A DNA stretch of 64,000 nt from Fibrivirga algicola (GTDB lineage Bacteria; Bacteroidota; Bacteroidia; Cytophagales; Spirosomataceae). The number at the start of each line of letters is the position of its first letter. Positions within the stretch are counted from its first letter, which is position 1. Below the pieces are notes generated by a model. It had not been told where the DNA came from. It saw only the letters and a list, made by a program, of their open reading frames with translations, and searched no databases. Made by a program: the position numbers and the translations under genes. Where the stretch lies: contig NZ_WAEL01000008.1 in the NCBI RefSeq assembly GCF_011742925.1, forward strand, positions 186,001 through 250,000. Direction: 5' to 3'. Below, one piece after another: positions 42,471 to 50,794 of this stretch.

Positions 42471-42965
42471 TTAACGGCCAGCGGGCGCTGAGGTAGTTGT
42501 CTGCGTGGCTTTAAGACGTTCGATCTCCTGCTCCAGACTGTTGGCCTTGAAATACTGGTATAAACCAAAAGCCAGGAAAACTTTGCCTAGAATAAACACG
42601 GCAATAAACGCAGCACGCCAGTTTTTGTGAACACGCATGTGCGTGGGGTCACCAACTTCAACATCAACATAAGGCGAACTGGCGGGTTGCGGACGGGGCA
42701 TCTCCTGTGTGGGCACAGGCTCTTCCCACTTCTGAATCTCGTTTCCAACCAGACGTTGTTGCAAAGCCGCTTTGATAGTTGGCGGTGGCGGAACGGCATG
42801 CTGCAAAAAATACTGCTCCATACCGACTTCAATCTCTTCCAGTTGAAGGGCTATCTCAGGATCAGTAGCGATAAGCGTCTCTGCCTGTGCCCGGTCGTCA
42901 TCAGACAATGTGCCCAGCATGTAGGACTCCAGCAGGCCATCGGTTAAATACTGATAATTTTTCAC
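42471..42965 (-). CDS. anti-sigma factor-like membrane protein
   Basis: The 164-residue protein has an N-terminal anti-sigma-type helical region (LLESYMLGTLSDDDRAQAET then PEIALQLEEIEVGMEQY). A Pro-rich linker, one membrane segment (about 118-136, AFIAVFILGKVFLAFGLY) and a short coiled coil (SLEQEIERLKA) follow. No HxxxCxxC zinc motif is seen. The gene lies 11 bp downstream of a small sigma-like gene, so it is probably its anti-sigma partner. The C-terminal periplasmic part is too short for a FecR or catalytic domain. Confidence 0.78.
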   Translation of the reverse strand: MKNYQYLTDGLLESYMLGTLSDDDRAQAETLIATDPEIALQLEEIEVGMEQYFLQHAVPPPPTIKAALQQRLVGNEIQKWEEPVPTQEMPRPQPASSPYVDVEVGDPTHMRVHKNWRAAFIAVFILGKVFLAFGLYQYFKANSLEQEIERLKATQTTTSAPAGR

Positions 42966-42976
42966 AAACGGGTTGA

Positions 42977-43414
42977 TTAAGACGGAAGAAGATAGGCGAA
43001 AAATTCACGAACTGCACCAAACACAGCCGACCGTTGAATCTGTAGTCGCTCAGCGATAACGTCGGGCGTTTGATTTTGGTAAAATAAAAGATTAAAAATA
43101 AGCTCAGATTGTTTAATCTCCGCAGGAAGTGCAGGAATGGGCAGCTGATTTTTTTTACAATAGGCCAATGCTTTCCCTCTGGCCAGTCGAACAACGACGC
43201 AAGTGGTGTTTGCTGATGGCACTAAACCAGCTTGTAAATCAGGCGACGCAAATAGATCGATCAACACTTCCTGCGCCTGTTGGGGCTGAGGAATAATCTT
43301 TAGTATAACGCCATACGCCACCGATCCGTATTTGTCGTACAACGAAAGCCGACTCGCCGTGTTGGTAGTAGTAAGCATCATGGGCCTTGTATCAGGCCGA
43401 TTCGACACGTTCAT
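42977..43414 (-). CDS. degenerate sigma-like protein paired with the anti-sigma factor
   Basis: The 145-residue protein looks like a shrunken ECF sigma. SRLSLYDKYGSVAYGVILKI resembles the start of region 2, and QTPDVIAERLQIQRSAVFGA resembles the region-4 helix-turn-helix. The acidic D-x-x-Q-D-x-F core of region 2 is not clear (AQEVLIDLFASPD). It is 30-50 residues shorter than real ECF factors. It may be a divergent sigma or a protein that titrates the downstream anti-sigma. This assignment is inference from pattern and operon partner; pairs of this type recur in Cytophagales. Confidence 0.65.
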   Translation of the reverse strand: MNVSNRPDTRPMMLTTTNTASRLSLYDKYGSVAYGVILKIIPQPQQAQEVLIDLFASPDLQAGLVPSANTTCVVVRLARGKALAYCKKNQLPIPALPAEIKQSELIFNLLFYQNQTPDVIAERLQIQRSAVFGAVREFFAYLLPS

Positions 43415-43693
43415 AAATTGGTAACCACTAACTAAGTATATCTTTTGTTTGCTGCCTCAGCTGTTAGTACTGTGGCGTCTACATCTTAAATAAGCGCCTT
43501 AAGTTACACATACTCAGCAAGAAAGTAACACCAAACCACTCGGTAAATATATAGCATCATGTATATACCATCAAATTAACTACTTAACCCCTCTGCCAGT
43601 TGGTGCCCCCTACCCAATCACGCTCGTCGCAATGTGTGTGGAATTGTGCCCAGTAGCGCATCGTACAGGTTAATCACGGCCAAGACTGCCTGT

Positions 43694-44287
43694 ATGAAAG
43701 AAGCACTCCTGTTACTCGCTGTAGCCTCTTGCGTCGCCTGCTCGCGACCGCCCGCTATCTACAACAATCCATACGATGTAACGGCCATGCTCAATGACTC
43801 GGCCTGGTACGGAACGGTGCAGGCAATTAATGCAGCCAATTTCATTGACAAACCCTGCGCTGAAGGCAAAGTCATGCTGATGATAAAGACAGACATTCCA
43901 TACCCAGGTAATGAATCGTTCAGCAAATCTGAGACTGTCAATGGGTGTGTAGGTGAATGTGTTCCAACTCAGGCGTTGTATATCAACAACATACCGCTCA
44001 AAAAAGGAACGTATTCGCTGTCAAAATTGGCTGAATGTGGTTCGTTCGCCATCAAAGACGTCGTGTATGCCTGGCTTGTCAATGGTTCCGGACTGAAGCG
44101 AGGATTTCGGCTACAACCAAAGAAAGCAAATTGGGTACGCGTAACACGATACGATCCACGGAAAAAAACGCTTGAAGGCCGGTTCGAGGCCAATCTGATT
44201 GATTTTAAACTGAATTCTACTGAGTCGACAGGGCGTGCGGCTCAGTTCCGTCAGGGGCGCTTCCTCGTTAAGTTACCGAAAAAGTGA
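43694..44287 (+). CDS. lipoprotein of unknown function
   Basis: From the ATG at 43694 the protein is 197 residues with a short lipoprotein signal (MKEALLLLAVASCVAC, lipobox ending at the second Cys). The mature part starts NNPYDVTAMLNDSAWYGTVQ, a pattern of small Bacteroidota lipoproteins. A cysteine pair NGCVGECVP sits near 95, and the C-terminus has strands (GRFEANLIDFKLN, GRFLVKLPKK). I do not recognise a family. The upstream frame from 43634 lacks a signal start. No clear operon partner; pdhB follows with its own promoter. Confidence 0.65.
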   Translation: MKEALLLLAVASCVACSRPPAIYNNPYDVTAMLNDSAWYGTVQAINAANFIDKPCAEGKVMLMIKTDIPYPGNESFSKSETVNGCVGECVPTQALYINNIPLKKGTYSLSKLAECGSFAIKDVVYAWLVNGSGLKRGFRLQPKKANWVRVTRYDPRKKTLEGRFEANLIDFKLNSTESTGRAAQFRQGRFLVKLPKK

Positions 44288-44306
44288 TGCTTATACTGAT
44301 AGAATC

Positions 44307-44368
44307 AACGTACCTGAAACGTACCTGCGTTCGCGCATTGCCACTCTGGTTATCCTTGCCTAATTTTG
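44307..44368 (+). promoter_or_regulatory. pdhB promoter region with a tandem AACGTACCTG repeat
   Basis: AACGTACCTG occurs twice with a 1-nt gap (44307-44316 and 44318-44327). Downstream, ATTG (44337-44340) and TAATTTTG (44361-44368) match a Bacteroidota promoter with a 20-nt spacer. The direct repeat sits just upstream of the -33 box, where an activator would bind. Confidence 0.5.
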
Positions 44369-44436
44369 CGCATTCTTCTGAACGGCTCATGTAACGTAAC
44401 CGTTCGGTTTGTAAGAAGATTACAACGCACTGATCC

Positions 44437-45417
44437 ATGAGAGAAATACAATTCCGCGAGGCCCTACGGGAAGCTATGGTGGAAGAAATGCGCCTTGACC
44501 CGACAGTCTACCTGATGGGCGAAGAAGTGGCCGAGTATAACGGAGCCTACAAAGTCAGTCAGGGAATGCTGGACGAATTCGGCGCAGAACGGGTAATTGA
44601 TACACCCATTGCCGAACTTGGTTTCGCCGGTATCGGTGTTGGTTCAGCCATCAACGGGCTGCGTCCGATCATCGAATTCATGACGTTCAACTTCTCGTTA
44701 GTGGCTATCGATCAGGTCATCAACTCGGCCGCCAAGATCATGTCGATGTCGGGCGGGCAGTATTCGTGTCCGATCGTATTTCGTGGCCCAACTGGTAACG
44801 CCGGTATGCTGTCGAGCCAGCACTCGCAAAACTTCGAGAACTGGTTTGCCAATACACCTGGTCTGAAAGTGGTGGTTCCCTCGAACCCTTACGACGCCAA
44901 AGGCCTGCTTAAAAGCTCGATCCGTGATAACGACCCCGTTATCTTCATGGAATCGGAGTTGATGTACGGCGATAAGGGCCAGGTGCCTGAAGAAGAGTAC
45001 CTGATTCCGATTGGTCAGGCGAAAGTAGTTCGCGAAGGTAACGACGTAACGATCGTATCATTCGGTAAGATCATGAAAGTGGCACTGGCTGCAGCTGATG
45101 AGCTGGCGAAAAACGGTGTATCGGCCGAAGTAATCGACCTGCGCACGGTTCGACCCATCGACTACGCTACGATTATCAACTCGGTGAAGAAAACCAACCG
45201 GTGTGTAATCGTTGAAGAAGCCTGGCCATTGGCGGCGATCTCGTCTGAGTTGACGTATAACATTCAGCGGAACGCCTTCGATTACCTCGATGCACCCGTT
45301 ATCCGGGTTAACAGCCTCGATCTGCCTCTCCCCTACGCACCAACGCTCATCGAAGCGATTCTGCCAAGCCTGAAGCGCACACTGGAAGCGGTAGAAGCCG
45401 TAATGTATAAGAAATAA
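44437..45417 (+). CDS. pdhB: pyruvate dehydrogenase E1 component, beta subunit
   Basis: The 326-residue protein starts MREIQFREALREAMVEEMRL. It shows the E1-beta features GEEVAEYNGAYKVSQGM, TPIAELGFAGIGVGSA, EFMTFNFSLVAIDQVINSAA and the C-terminal transketolase half with VIDLRTVRPIDYATI. It pairs with an E1-alpha subunit encoded elsewhere to decarboxylate pyruvate with thiamine diphosphate. Unlike many genomes, pdhA and pdhC are not adjacent, a separation also common in Bacteroidota. A branched-chain 2-oxoacid E1-beta is the alternative, but the N-terminus favours pyruvate. Confidence 0.93.
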   Translation: MREIQFREALREAMVEEMRLDPTVYLMGEEVAEYNGAYKVSQGMLDEFGAERVIDTPIAELGFAGIGVGSAINGLRPIIEFMTFNFSLVAIDQVINSAAKIMSMSGGQYSCPIVFRGPTGNAGMLSSQHSQNFENWFANTPGLKVVVPSNPYDAKGLLKSSIRDNDPVIFMESELMYGDKGQVPEEEYLIPIGQAKVVREGNDVTIVSFGKIMKVALAAADELAKNGVSAEVIDLRTVRPIDYATIINSVKKTNRCVIVEEAWPLAAISSELTYNIQRNAFDYLDAPVIRVNSLDLPLPYAPTLIEAILPSLKRTLEAVEAVMYKK

Positions 45418-45435
45418 TCGTTTTTTAGCTTTCCT

Positions 45436-45472
45436 AAAAAGGCCAGCCTGTATTGCACAGGCTGGCCTTTTT
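45436..45472. terminator. bidirectional terminator after pdhB
   Basis: Arms AAAAAGGCCAGCCTGT and ACAGGCTGGCCTTTTT around ATTGC, between convergent genes. Confidence 0.9.
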
Positions 45473-45480
45473 AGTTTCTC

Positions 45481-45536
45481 GTTTGCTGTTGCGCTGCTAA
45501 AAAACCAGTTCGTGATTTAGCTACGCGCCGGTAAAC
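45481..45536. repeat. short heptad-type inverted repeat after pdhB
   Basis: Arms 45481-45498 (GTTTGCTGTTGCGCTGCT) and 45519-45536 (AGCTACGCGCCGGTAAAC) pair at about 11 of 18 positions. It looks like a shortened or decayed member of the heptad family, here between convergent genes. Confidence 0.45.
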
Positions 45537-46417
45537 TAGAACTTCAACCCCTTCAGATACGCGATGCTCTGCGGCACCTGCGTGTCTTCGTGGTTACTTT
45601 CGTCTTCGATGTAGTAGTGCTTCACACCTGCCTTCTTAGCCTCTTTCAATACCTCAGGCATATTGATCTGCCCATCGCCCAGCACTACGTCATTTTCAGG
45701 CGGCGTGCCACCAGTCAGGTCACCTTTGATGCCTTTTTTCAGGTCTTTCAGGTGCATCAGTTTCCAGCGGCTCCCATACTTTTTGAGTAGCGCAACGGGG
45801 TCGGCACCACCGTGCTGTGCCCAGAGGATATCCATTTCAAACGAGACGTAGGCCGGATTGGTGTTTTTCACGATATAATCGAACAGCGTGCCATCAGCAT
45901 AAGGCTGAAATTCGTAACCGTGGTTATGGTAGCAAAACGTAAGGCCATTTTCGGCCAGCACCTTCCCCACCCGATTGAAATCATCGACGGCTTTTTTCGC
46001 GTTTTCGAGCGAGAAATTTCCTTTCTGATGTGGAATCCAGGCAACCATCACAAACGAAGCGCCAAGGGCCTTCGCCTGCTTCACCGATGCCATTGGGTCG
46101 GCTACAATCTGCTCGTAGCCCGCTCCTGTCGAGGTGACTTTGATGCCCCGTTCGTCGAGCAGCTTCCTGAACTCCTCGACTGACATGCCTTTTGGTGGAC
46201 CGCCTTCAATTTCTTTGAAACCAAGTGATTTGATAAGATCTAACGTACCTACCACATCTTTTGGGAAACTGTTCCGGTAGGTATAGGTCTGCAGACCAAG
46301 CGGAAAGGTGTAAACGGGTTTGCCCGCCTGAGCAGCCACTTGCCCGTTGTGAAAGTAGCTGAGACTGAGCGACAGACCGATAGCGGCCAACAGCCTGAAC
46401 GTGGTTTTGTTGTACAT
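45536..46417 (-). CDS. secreted sugar-phosphate isomerase/epimerase-type TIM-barrel protein
   Basis: The 293-residue protein has a signal peptide (MYNKTTFRLLAAIGLSLSLS... to about VAAQA) and an AP-endonuclease-2-type TIM barrel: FPLGLQTYTYRNSFP, GFKEIEGGPPKG, FCYHNHGYEF, SFEMDILWAQHGG, KLMHLKDLKKG and YYIEDES, which supply the Glu/Asp/His metal ligands. Members of this group act on keto-sugars. It is the last gene of an operon with a subunit-3 protein and a GMC dehydrogenase, so it probably works on an oxidised sugar in the periplasm. The exact reaction is unknown. Confidence 0.85.
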   Translation of the reverse strand: MYNKTTFRLLAAIGLSLSLSYFHNGQVAAQAGKPVYTFPLGLQTYTYRNSFPKDVVGTLDLIKSLGFKEIEGGPPKGMSVEEFRKLLDERGIKVTSTGAGYEQIVADPMASVKQAKALGASFVMVAWIPHQKGNFSLENAKKAVDDFNRVGKVLAENGLTFCYHNHGYEFQPYADGTLFDYIVKNTNPAYVSFEMDILWAQHGGADPVALLKKYGSRWKLMHLKDLKKGIKGDLTGGTPPENDVVLGDGQINMPEVLKEAKKAGVKHYYIEDESNHEDTQVPQSIAYLKGLKF

Positions 46418-46424
46418 AAGCAGA

Positions 46425-48161
46425 TTAGAGGTTCTTCTTTTTACTTTCTTTTACGGCAAAATCGGCCGCCCGCGCCGTAAGGGCCATGTAGGTCAGTGAC
46501 GGGTTCTGGGTGGCCGTCGAGGTCATGCAGGCCCCGTCGGTAACGAATACATTTTTACAGTGATGCAATTGATTCCACTTGTTGAGCAACGACGTTTTCG
46601 GGTCTTTCCCCATGCGCACGCCGCCCATCTCGTGAATGTCTGAACCGGGGTTGGCGTGCGTATCTACGGCATTGATGTTTTTGAATCCAGCCAGGGTGAA
46701 CATCTCCGTCATCTGCTCGATGTAGTCCTTCACCATGTTGTCGTCGTTCTCAGTCCAGCGGGCCGACGTAATCAGCTGCGGAATGCCATATTTATCCGTC
46801 AGCTGCTTGTCGAGTCGCACGTGATTCGACTCGATCGGAATAGTTTCGCCCATCATCCAGCCGCTTACGCCCCAGGGGCCTAGCTTCGGGTGCAACAGGT
46901 TCTCTTTCAGCGCCAGACCCATACCTTCACGGTTTTGTGCGTAACCTCGTCCGCCACCAACGCCCGTGGCATAGCCGCGCAAAAACCGGGACGCCGGACC
47001 GCTTGTTTCCTGCTTGTGTAAGTTCCGGAAACGGGGAATGTAGCCATTGCTCGGGTTTTTACCATCGGTCATTTTATCGGGAAAGCCATCGTACTGCGCC
47101 GATATTTTCCCCCGGTAGTTATGCCAGGCAATGTATTTACCCAGTAAGCCGCTGTCATTACCCAGCCCGTTGGGAAATCGGTTCGATGTGGAGTTCAGCA
47201 GAATCTGGTTCGTATTGAGTGCCGAGCCATTCACGAAAATGATTTTGGCGTAAAACTCCATCATCTCCTTTGTGTTGGCGTCAACAACACGTACCCCGGA
47301 AGCACGCCCTTTTTTCTCATCGTAAATAATCGAGTGCACCACCGAATGCGGACGCAGGGTCATATTACCGGTTCGTTCAGCCCAGGGCAGCGTAGAGGCA
47401 TTACTGCTGAAATAGCCCCCAAACGGGCACCCACGCACACAAAGTGAACGATGCTGGCACTGCGCCCGACCTTGCGCCGTATGAACGGGTTGTGGTTTGG
47501 TAATGTGCGCGCAACGCCCCTGGATGAGCTGTCGGTCTTTATAATGCTGCGCAATGACACCCTGCAAGTGCGACTCTACGCAGTTTAGTTCGATAGGCGG
47601 CAGGAACTCGCCGTCGGGCAAGTGTGGCAGGCCATCTTTGTTGCCCGATATACCGGCAAATTTCTCAACGTAGCTATACCATGGAGCAATGTCGGCATAG
47701 CGTATAGGCCAGTCGACAGCGAACCCATCGCGGGCGGGGCCATCGAAATCGAAATCACTTAGCCGCTGCGTTTGCCGTGCCCACAGCAGTGACTTGCCAC
47801 CTACATGGTAGCCGCGTGTCCAGGTAAACGGCTGTTCTTCCACGAACGGCTGTTCATCTGGTTTGATAGCCCAATGCAGGGTTTCTTCACGCATAAACGA
47901 GCGGATGTTGCCGTACTGCTGTTGCACCGCCAATGGAACCTGTCCACGGTGTTCAAACTCCCAGGGGTTCAGATTAGCGGTGGGATAGTCGGTTACGTGT
48001 TTTACATCGCGGCCCCGTTCCAACACCAGCGTTTTCAGGCCTTTGCCCGTTAACTCTTTCGCAGCCCAGCCACCGCTAATGCCCGAGCCAATTACGATGG
48101 CATCGTAGCGGTCCGACGTACCGGATAGTTTTGACGCCGCATCAATTGCAAAATTTGCCAT
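46425..48161 (-). CDS. GMC-family FAD oxidoreductase, sugar dehydrogenase large subunit
   Basis: The 578-residue protein has the FAD motif VIGSGISGGWAAKEL at about 21-35 and the GMC C-terminal domain with HEMGGVRMG and NVFVTDGACMTSTATQNP (catalytic His region). The Cys-bearing insert SLCVRGCPFGGYFSS is typical of gluconate-2-dehydrogenase/glucoside-3-dehydrogenase large subunits. It has no own signal peptide; the Tat-type signal on the subunit-3 protein 12 bp upstream would export both. It likely oxidises a sugar at C3 or an aldonate and passes electrons to a cytochrome not encoded here. Confidence 0.9.
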   Translation of the reverse strand: MANFAIDAASKLSGTSDRYDAIVIGSGISGGWAAKELTGKGLKTLVLERGRDVKHVTDYPTANLNPWEFEHRGQVPLAVQQQYGNIRSFMREETLHWAIKPDEQPFVEEQPFTWTRGYHVGGKSLLWARQTQRLSDFDFDGPARDGFAVDWPIRYADIAPWYSYVEKFAGISGNKDGLPHLPDGEFLPPIELNCVESHLQGVIAQHYKDRQLIQGRCAHITKPQPVHTAQGRAQCQHRSLCVRGCPFGGYFSSNASTLPWAERTGNMTLRPHSVVHSIIYDEKKGRASGVRVVDANTKEMMEFYAKIIFVNGSALNTNQILLNSTSNRFPNGLGNDSGLLGKYIAWHNYRGKISAQYDGFPDKMTDGKNPSNGYIPRFRNLHKQETSGPASRFLRGYATGVGGGRGYAQNREGMGLALKENLLHPKLGPWGVSGWMMGETIPIESNHVRLDKQLTDKYGIPQLITSARWTENDDNMVKDYIEQMTEMFTLAGFKNINAVDTHANPGSDIHEMGGVRMGKDPKTSLLNKWNQLHHCKNVFVTDGACMTSTATQNPSLTYMALTARAADFAVKESKKKNL

Positions 48162-48173
48162 ATCGCTTGTTGG

Positions 48174-48704
48174 TTATCGAGCGGCTACCGGTGCCGGAAC
48201 ACAGCCGTAATAATGACCGGGTACCATGTTGTAGTTCAAAAATGTTGTCATCACGTATTCCGACGTGGTGTAGCCCTGAATCGTCAGGTTCTTGATCAGG
48301 GTAAAGAATTCCTTACGCCCGGCCTCAGGATCAGCCTGTATTTTTTGCAGTATGTCGAGCCGCTGGACGGAGGTACAGCGGGTGAGAGTCTGGCCGAAGC
48401 TGGCCTGCGCCAGTGCATCAACGTTAGTCAACCCGTCTTTTACCTGTTGATGCACGGCAGGCTCGTAGCAGTCGGCTACCATCTTCTGCACAAAATCAGG
48501 TACGTTCAAGTCCAGGGCACCGGGGGTATCAGAGGCTGGAATTAAGGTATCAATCAGGCTGGCCAGCGAATCGGTCTGCGCTGGACTTAATAGTGGCTGC
48601 TCAAGGCCTACAGTTGCTTTTGTCCAGGCATTAGCCCAGGCTGGCAGCGCTAGCAAGCCCCCGGCTAGAAGCACCATCTGTTTAACTGCAATTCGTCTTT
48701 CCAT
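48174..48704 (-). CDS. gluconate 2-dehydrogenase subunit 3-family protein
   Basis: The 176-residue protein begins MERRIAVKQMVLLAGGLLAL, a twin-arginine signal, and continues SLASLIDTLIPASDTPGALD, the subunit-3 signature. The C-terminus ends MVPGHYYGCVPAP. It is the small companion that takes the FAD subunit through the Tat system. It is the first gene of the three-gene operon (spacing 12 bp and 7 bp). Its upstream region holds a minus-oriented terminator at 48853-48886 that would stop read-through from the right. Confidence 0.9.
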   Translation of the reverse strand: MERRIAVKQMVLLAGGLLALPAWANAWTKATVGLEQPLLSPAQTDSLASLIDTLIPASDTPGALDLNVPDFVQKMVADCYEPAVHQQVKDGLTNVDALAQASFGQTLTRCTSVQRLDILQKIQADPEAGRKEFFTLIKNLTIQGYTTSEYVMTTFLNYNMVPGHYYGCVPAPVAAR

Positions 48705-48852
48705 GCCAGTTGATCATTGAGGCAGACTAAGCTGCACGATGCATTTTCTTTAGAAAGAAAACGGCCGAATCCGACTACTCTTGGTTGCCAATAGCGTGCT
48801 AGTTTGTGATCGATAAGTGTATTATATAGTCAAGATAGTTGGCCATATAGCC

Positions 48853-48886
48853 AAAAGGCTCATCAATCAACGTGATTGATGAGCCT
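48853..48886 (-). terminator. minus-strand terminator upstream of the sugar-oxidation operon
   Basis: The stem AGGCTCATCAATCA/TGATTGATGAGCCT is perfect (14 bp, 3-nt loop). The T run (TTTT) lies on the minus-strand side only. No minus-strand gene ends just before it; the nearest is the rhodanese gene ending at 49300, beyond an opposing gene. Confidence 0.7.
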
Positions 48887-48979
48887 CGCTCTATTTCGGC
48901 ATTGCAGGTTAGCCCGCAGATTGGTTATTTTTCGCGAAAATTCTGTTCAGTCAGTCAACGTTACCCTTTTACCCTTGCC

Positions 48980-49303
48980 ATGCGCAGTCAGGCCCTTACG
49001 ATTTATGAAGTGACCGTGTTACCGGTTGGCTCGCTCAATACCGTTCGTCAACGCGAGCCGACAGTGGTTTTCTTTTCCAACCTGCGTAAAGCTGTAGACG
49101 CCATTACGGGCGAGTTGGCCATGAACGGCTGGCCCGCCAAAGTAAACTACACCGCCGTGTATCGGGGTGTAAAAGAACGAGGCTATTATAGTTGCGACTT
49201 CGAGGTGGGTGGAGCGCGCGTTTTCCGCGTCAAAGTATTACCCAAATTGCTGAACCCTCCCCTCCCCCGATTGGGTATGGACGAAAACCCGGGGCGGGGT
49301 TAA
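48980..49303 (+). CDS. small conserved-looking protein of unknown function
   Basis: The ATG at 48980 gives 107 residues; a longer frame from 48872 would start inside a terminator hairpin. The sequence (RSQALTIYEVTVLPVGSLNT, then KAVDAITGELAMNGWPAKVN and YTAVYRGVKERGYYSCDFEV) is soluble with no signal peptide. I do not recognise a family. Its TAA stop overlaps the TAA stop of the opposing rhodanese gene by two bases (TTAA at 49300-49303). It reads as a real gene because codon use is normal and it exactly fills the gap. Confidence 0.6.
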   Translation: MRSQALTIYEVTVLPVGSLNTVRQREPTVVFFSNLRKAVDAITGELAMNGWPAKVNYTAVYRGVKERGYYSCDFEVGGARVFRVKVLPKLLNPPLPRLGMDENPGRG

Positions 49304-50703
49304 TGGTTAGCAGCCCGTGTGGCTACCACAGGTATATCAGTCTGTTTAATCGCCGCCATGCCCCCATCTACGTTTACGATCTGGTCGAAGCCACGCGCTT
49401 TCAAAATCGAGTTGGCCACCATCGATCGATAGCCGCCGGCACAGTGCACATAAACAGGCTCGTGGCGGGGTATCTGACTCAGGTGTTCGTTCAGCGTATC
49501 CAATGGAAGGTTCTCGGCTCGTTCAACGTGCTCCGGTTCAAACTCAGCGGGTTTACGCACATCAATGACGAAAGCCGACGGCTGCTCGCGTAATCGATCG
49601 GCGAATAGTTCAGCCGAAATCGATTCGATTGAGTCGACTTCTTTTCCGGCCTGCTGCCATTCGGCAAAGCCGCCTTCCAGGTAACCAATACATTGATCAT
49701 ACCCAACCCGCGCCAACCGCACAATGGTTTCGCGTTCCAGGCCAGCCGGGGTAATCAACGCAATGGGTTGTTTCAGGTCTGGAATCAACGCACCAACCCA
49801 GGGAGCAAACTGCCCGTTCAAACCAATGTTAATGCTGTTGGGCACAAAGCCAACGGTGAAGTCGGCCGCGTTGCGCACATCGAGTACTACGGCTCCAGTT
49901 TCGTTTACCGCCGCCTCGAACGCATCGGGCGAAAGAGCCTGGGTGCCACGCTGCATGACCTGATCGATGGATTCGTAGCCCTCTTTGTTCAGACGAGCAT
50001 TTTGAGCAAAATAAGCGGGTGCCTTACTCAGTCCGTCCAGTACCTGCGCCACAAACTCATCCTTCGATTTAGCCCGAAGTGCGTAGTTAAACATCTTCTG
50101 ATTGCCGAGGGTATCGGTTGTTTCTTTGCTCATGTTCTTACCACAGGCAGAGCCAGCTCCGTGGGCCGGATACACGATTACGTCATCGGCAAGGGGCATA
50201 ATTTTAGTGTGCAGGCTGTCATACAGCATACCAGCCAGATCACGCTCAGTTAGGTCACCTTTTATTGCCAGATCGGGACGGCCTACATCGCCGATAAACA
50301 GCGTATCACCGGTAAAAATAGCGTGGTCTTTACCGCTCTCATCAATCAGCAGGTACGTTGCCGATTCCAGGGTATGGCCGGGTGTATGCAGCACCTTAAT
50401 CCAGGCATTACCCAGTTTGAACACCTCACCATCAGTAGCTTTATGCGCTTCGTAAGTCGTGTTGGCGTTGGGACCGTACACGATTGTAGCGCCAGTTTTC
50501 TTAGCCAGATCAAGGTGGCCCGATACGAAATCGGCGTGAAAATGGGTCTCAAAAATATATTTGATTGTGGCGCCTGCTTTCTCGGCTTTTCGCAGGTAAG
50601 GCGTTACCTCACGAAGTGGATCGATGATAGCTGCTTCGCCTTCACTTTCAATATAATAGGCTCCCTGCGCCAGGCAACCAGTATACAGTTGTTCAACAAA
50701 CAT
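49300..50703 (-). CDS. persulfide dioxygenase-like metallo-beta-lactamase protein with two rhodanese domains
   Basis: From the ATG at 50703 (MFVEQLYTGCLAQGAYYIES) the protein is 467 residues. The N-terminal metallo-beta-lactamase domain (about 1-235) has the THFHADFVSGHLDLA motif of the ETHE1/BlrBlh type. The first rhodanese domain (about 265-355) lacks the active-site Cys (ITPAGLERE). The second (about 375-460) has HCAGGYRSM with the catalytic Cys. This architecture oxidises glutathione persulfide or moves sulfane sulfur during sulfide detoxification. A sulfite exporter-like gene lies directly upstream, in line with sulfite being the product. Confidence 0.9.
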   Translation of the reverse strand: MFVEQLYTGCLAQGAYYIESEGEAAIIDPLREVTPYLRKAEKAGATIKYIFETHFHADFVSGHLDLAKKTGATIVYGPNANTTYEAHKATDGEVFKLGNAWIKVLHTPGHTLESATYLLIDESGKDHAIFTGDTLFIGDVGRPDLAIKGDLTERDLAGMLYDSLHTKIMPLADDVIVYPAHGAGSACGKNMSKETTDTLGNQKMFNYALRAKSKDEFVAQVLDGLSKAPAYFAQNARLNKEGYESIDQVMQRGTQALSPDAFEAAVNETGAVVLDVRNAADFTVGFVPNSINIGLNGQFAPWVGALIPDLKQPIALITPAGLERETIVRLARVGYDQCIGYLEGGFAEWQQAGKEVDSIESISAELFADRLREQPSAFVIDVRKPAEFEPEHVERAENLPLDTLNEHLSQIPRHEPVYVHCAGGYRSMVANSILKARGFDQIVNVDGGMAAIKQTDIPVVATRAANH

Positions 50704-50794
50704 ATGTCTCTTTCTTAACGTACTGAATGTCTTCTCTAAACTAAAATGGCGATAACTACCGAACAGCCCCCTATGCACGAGGTCATCAACACTG

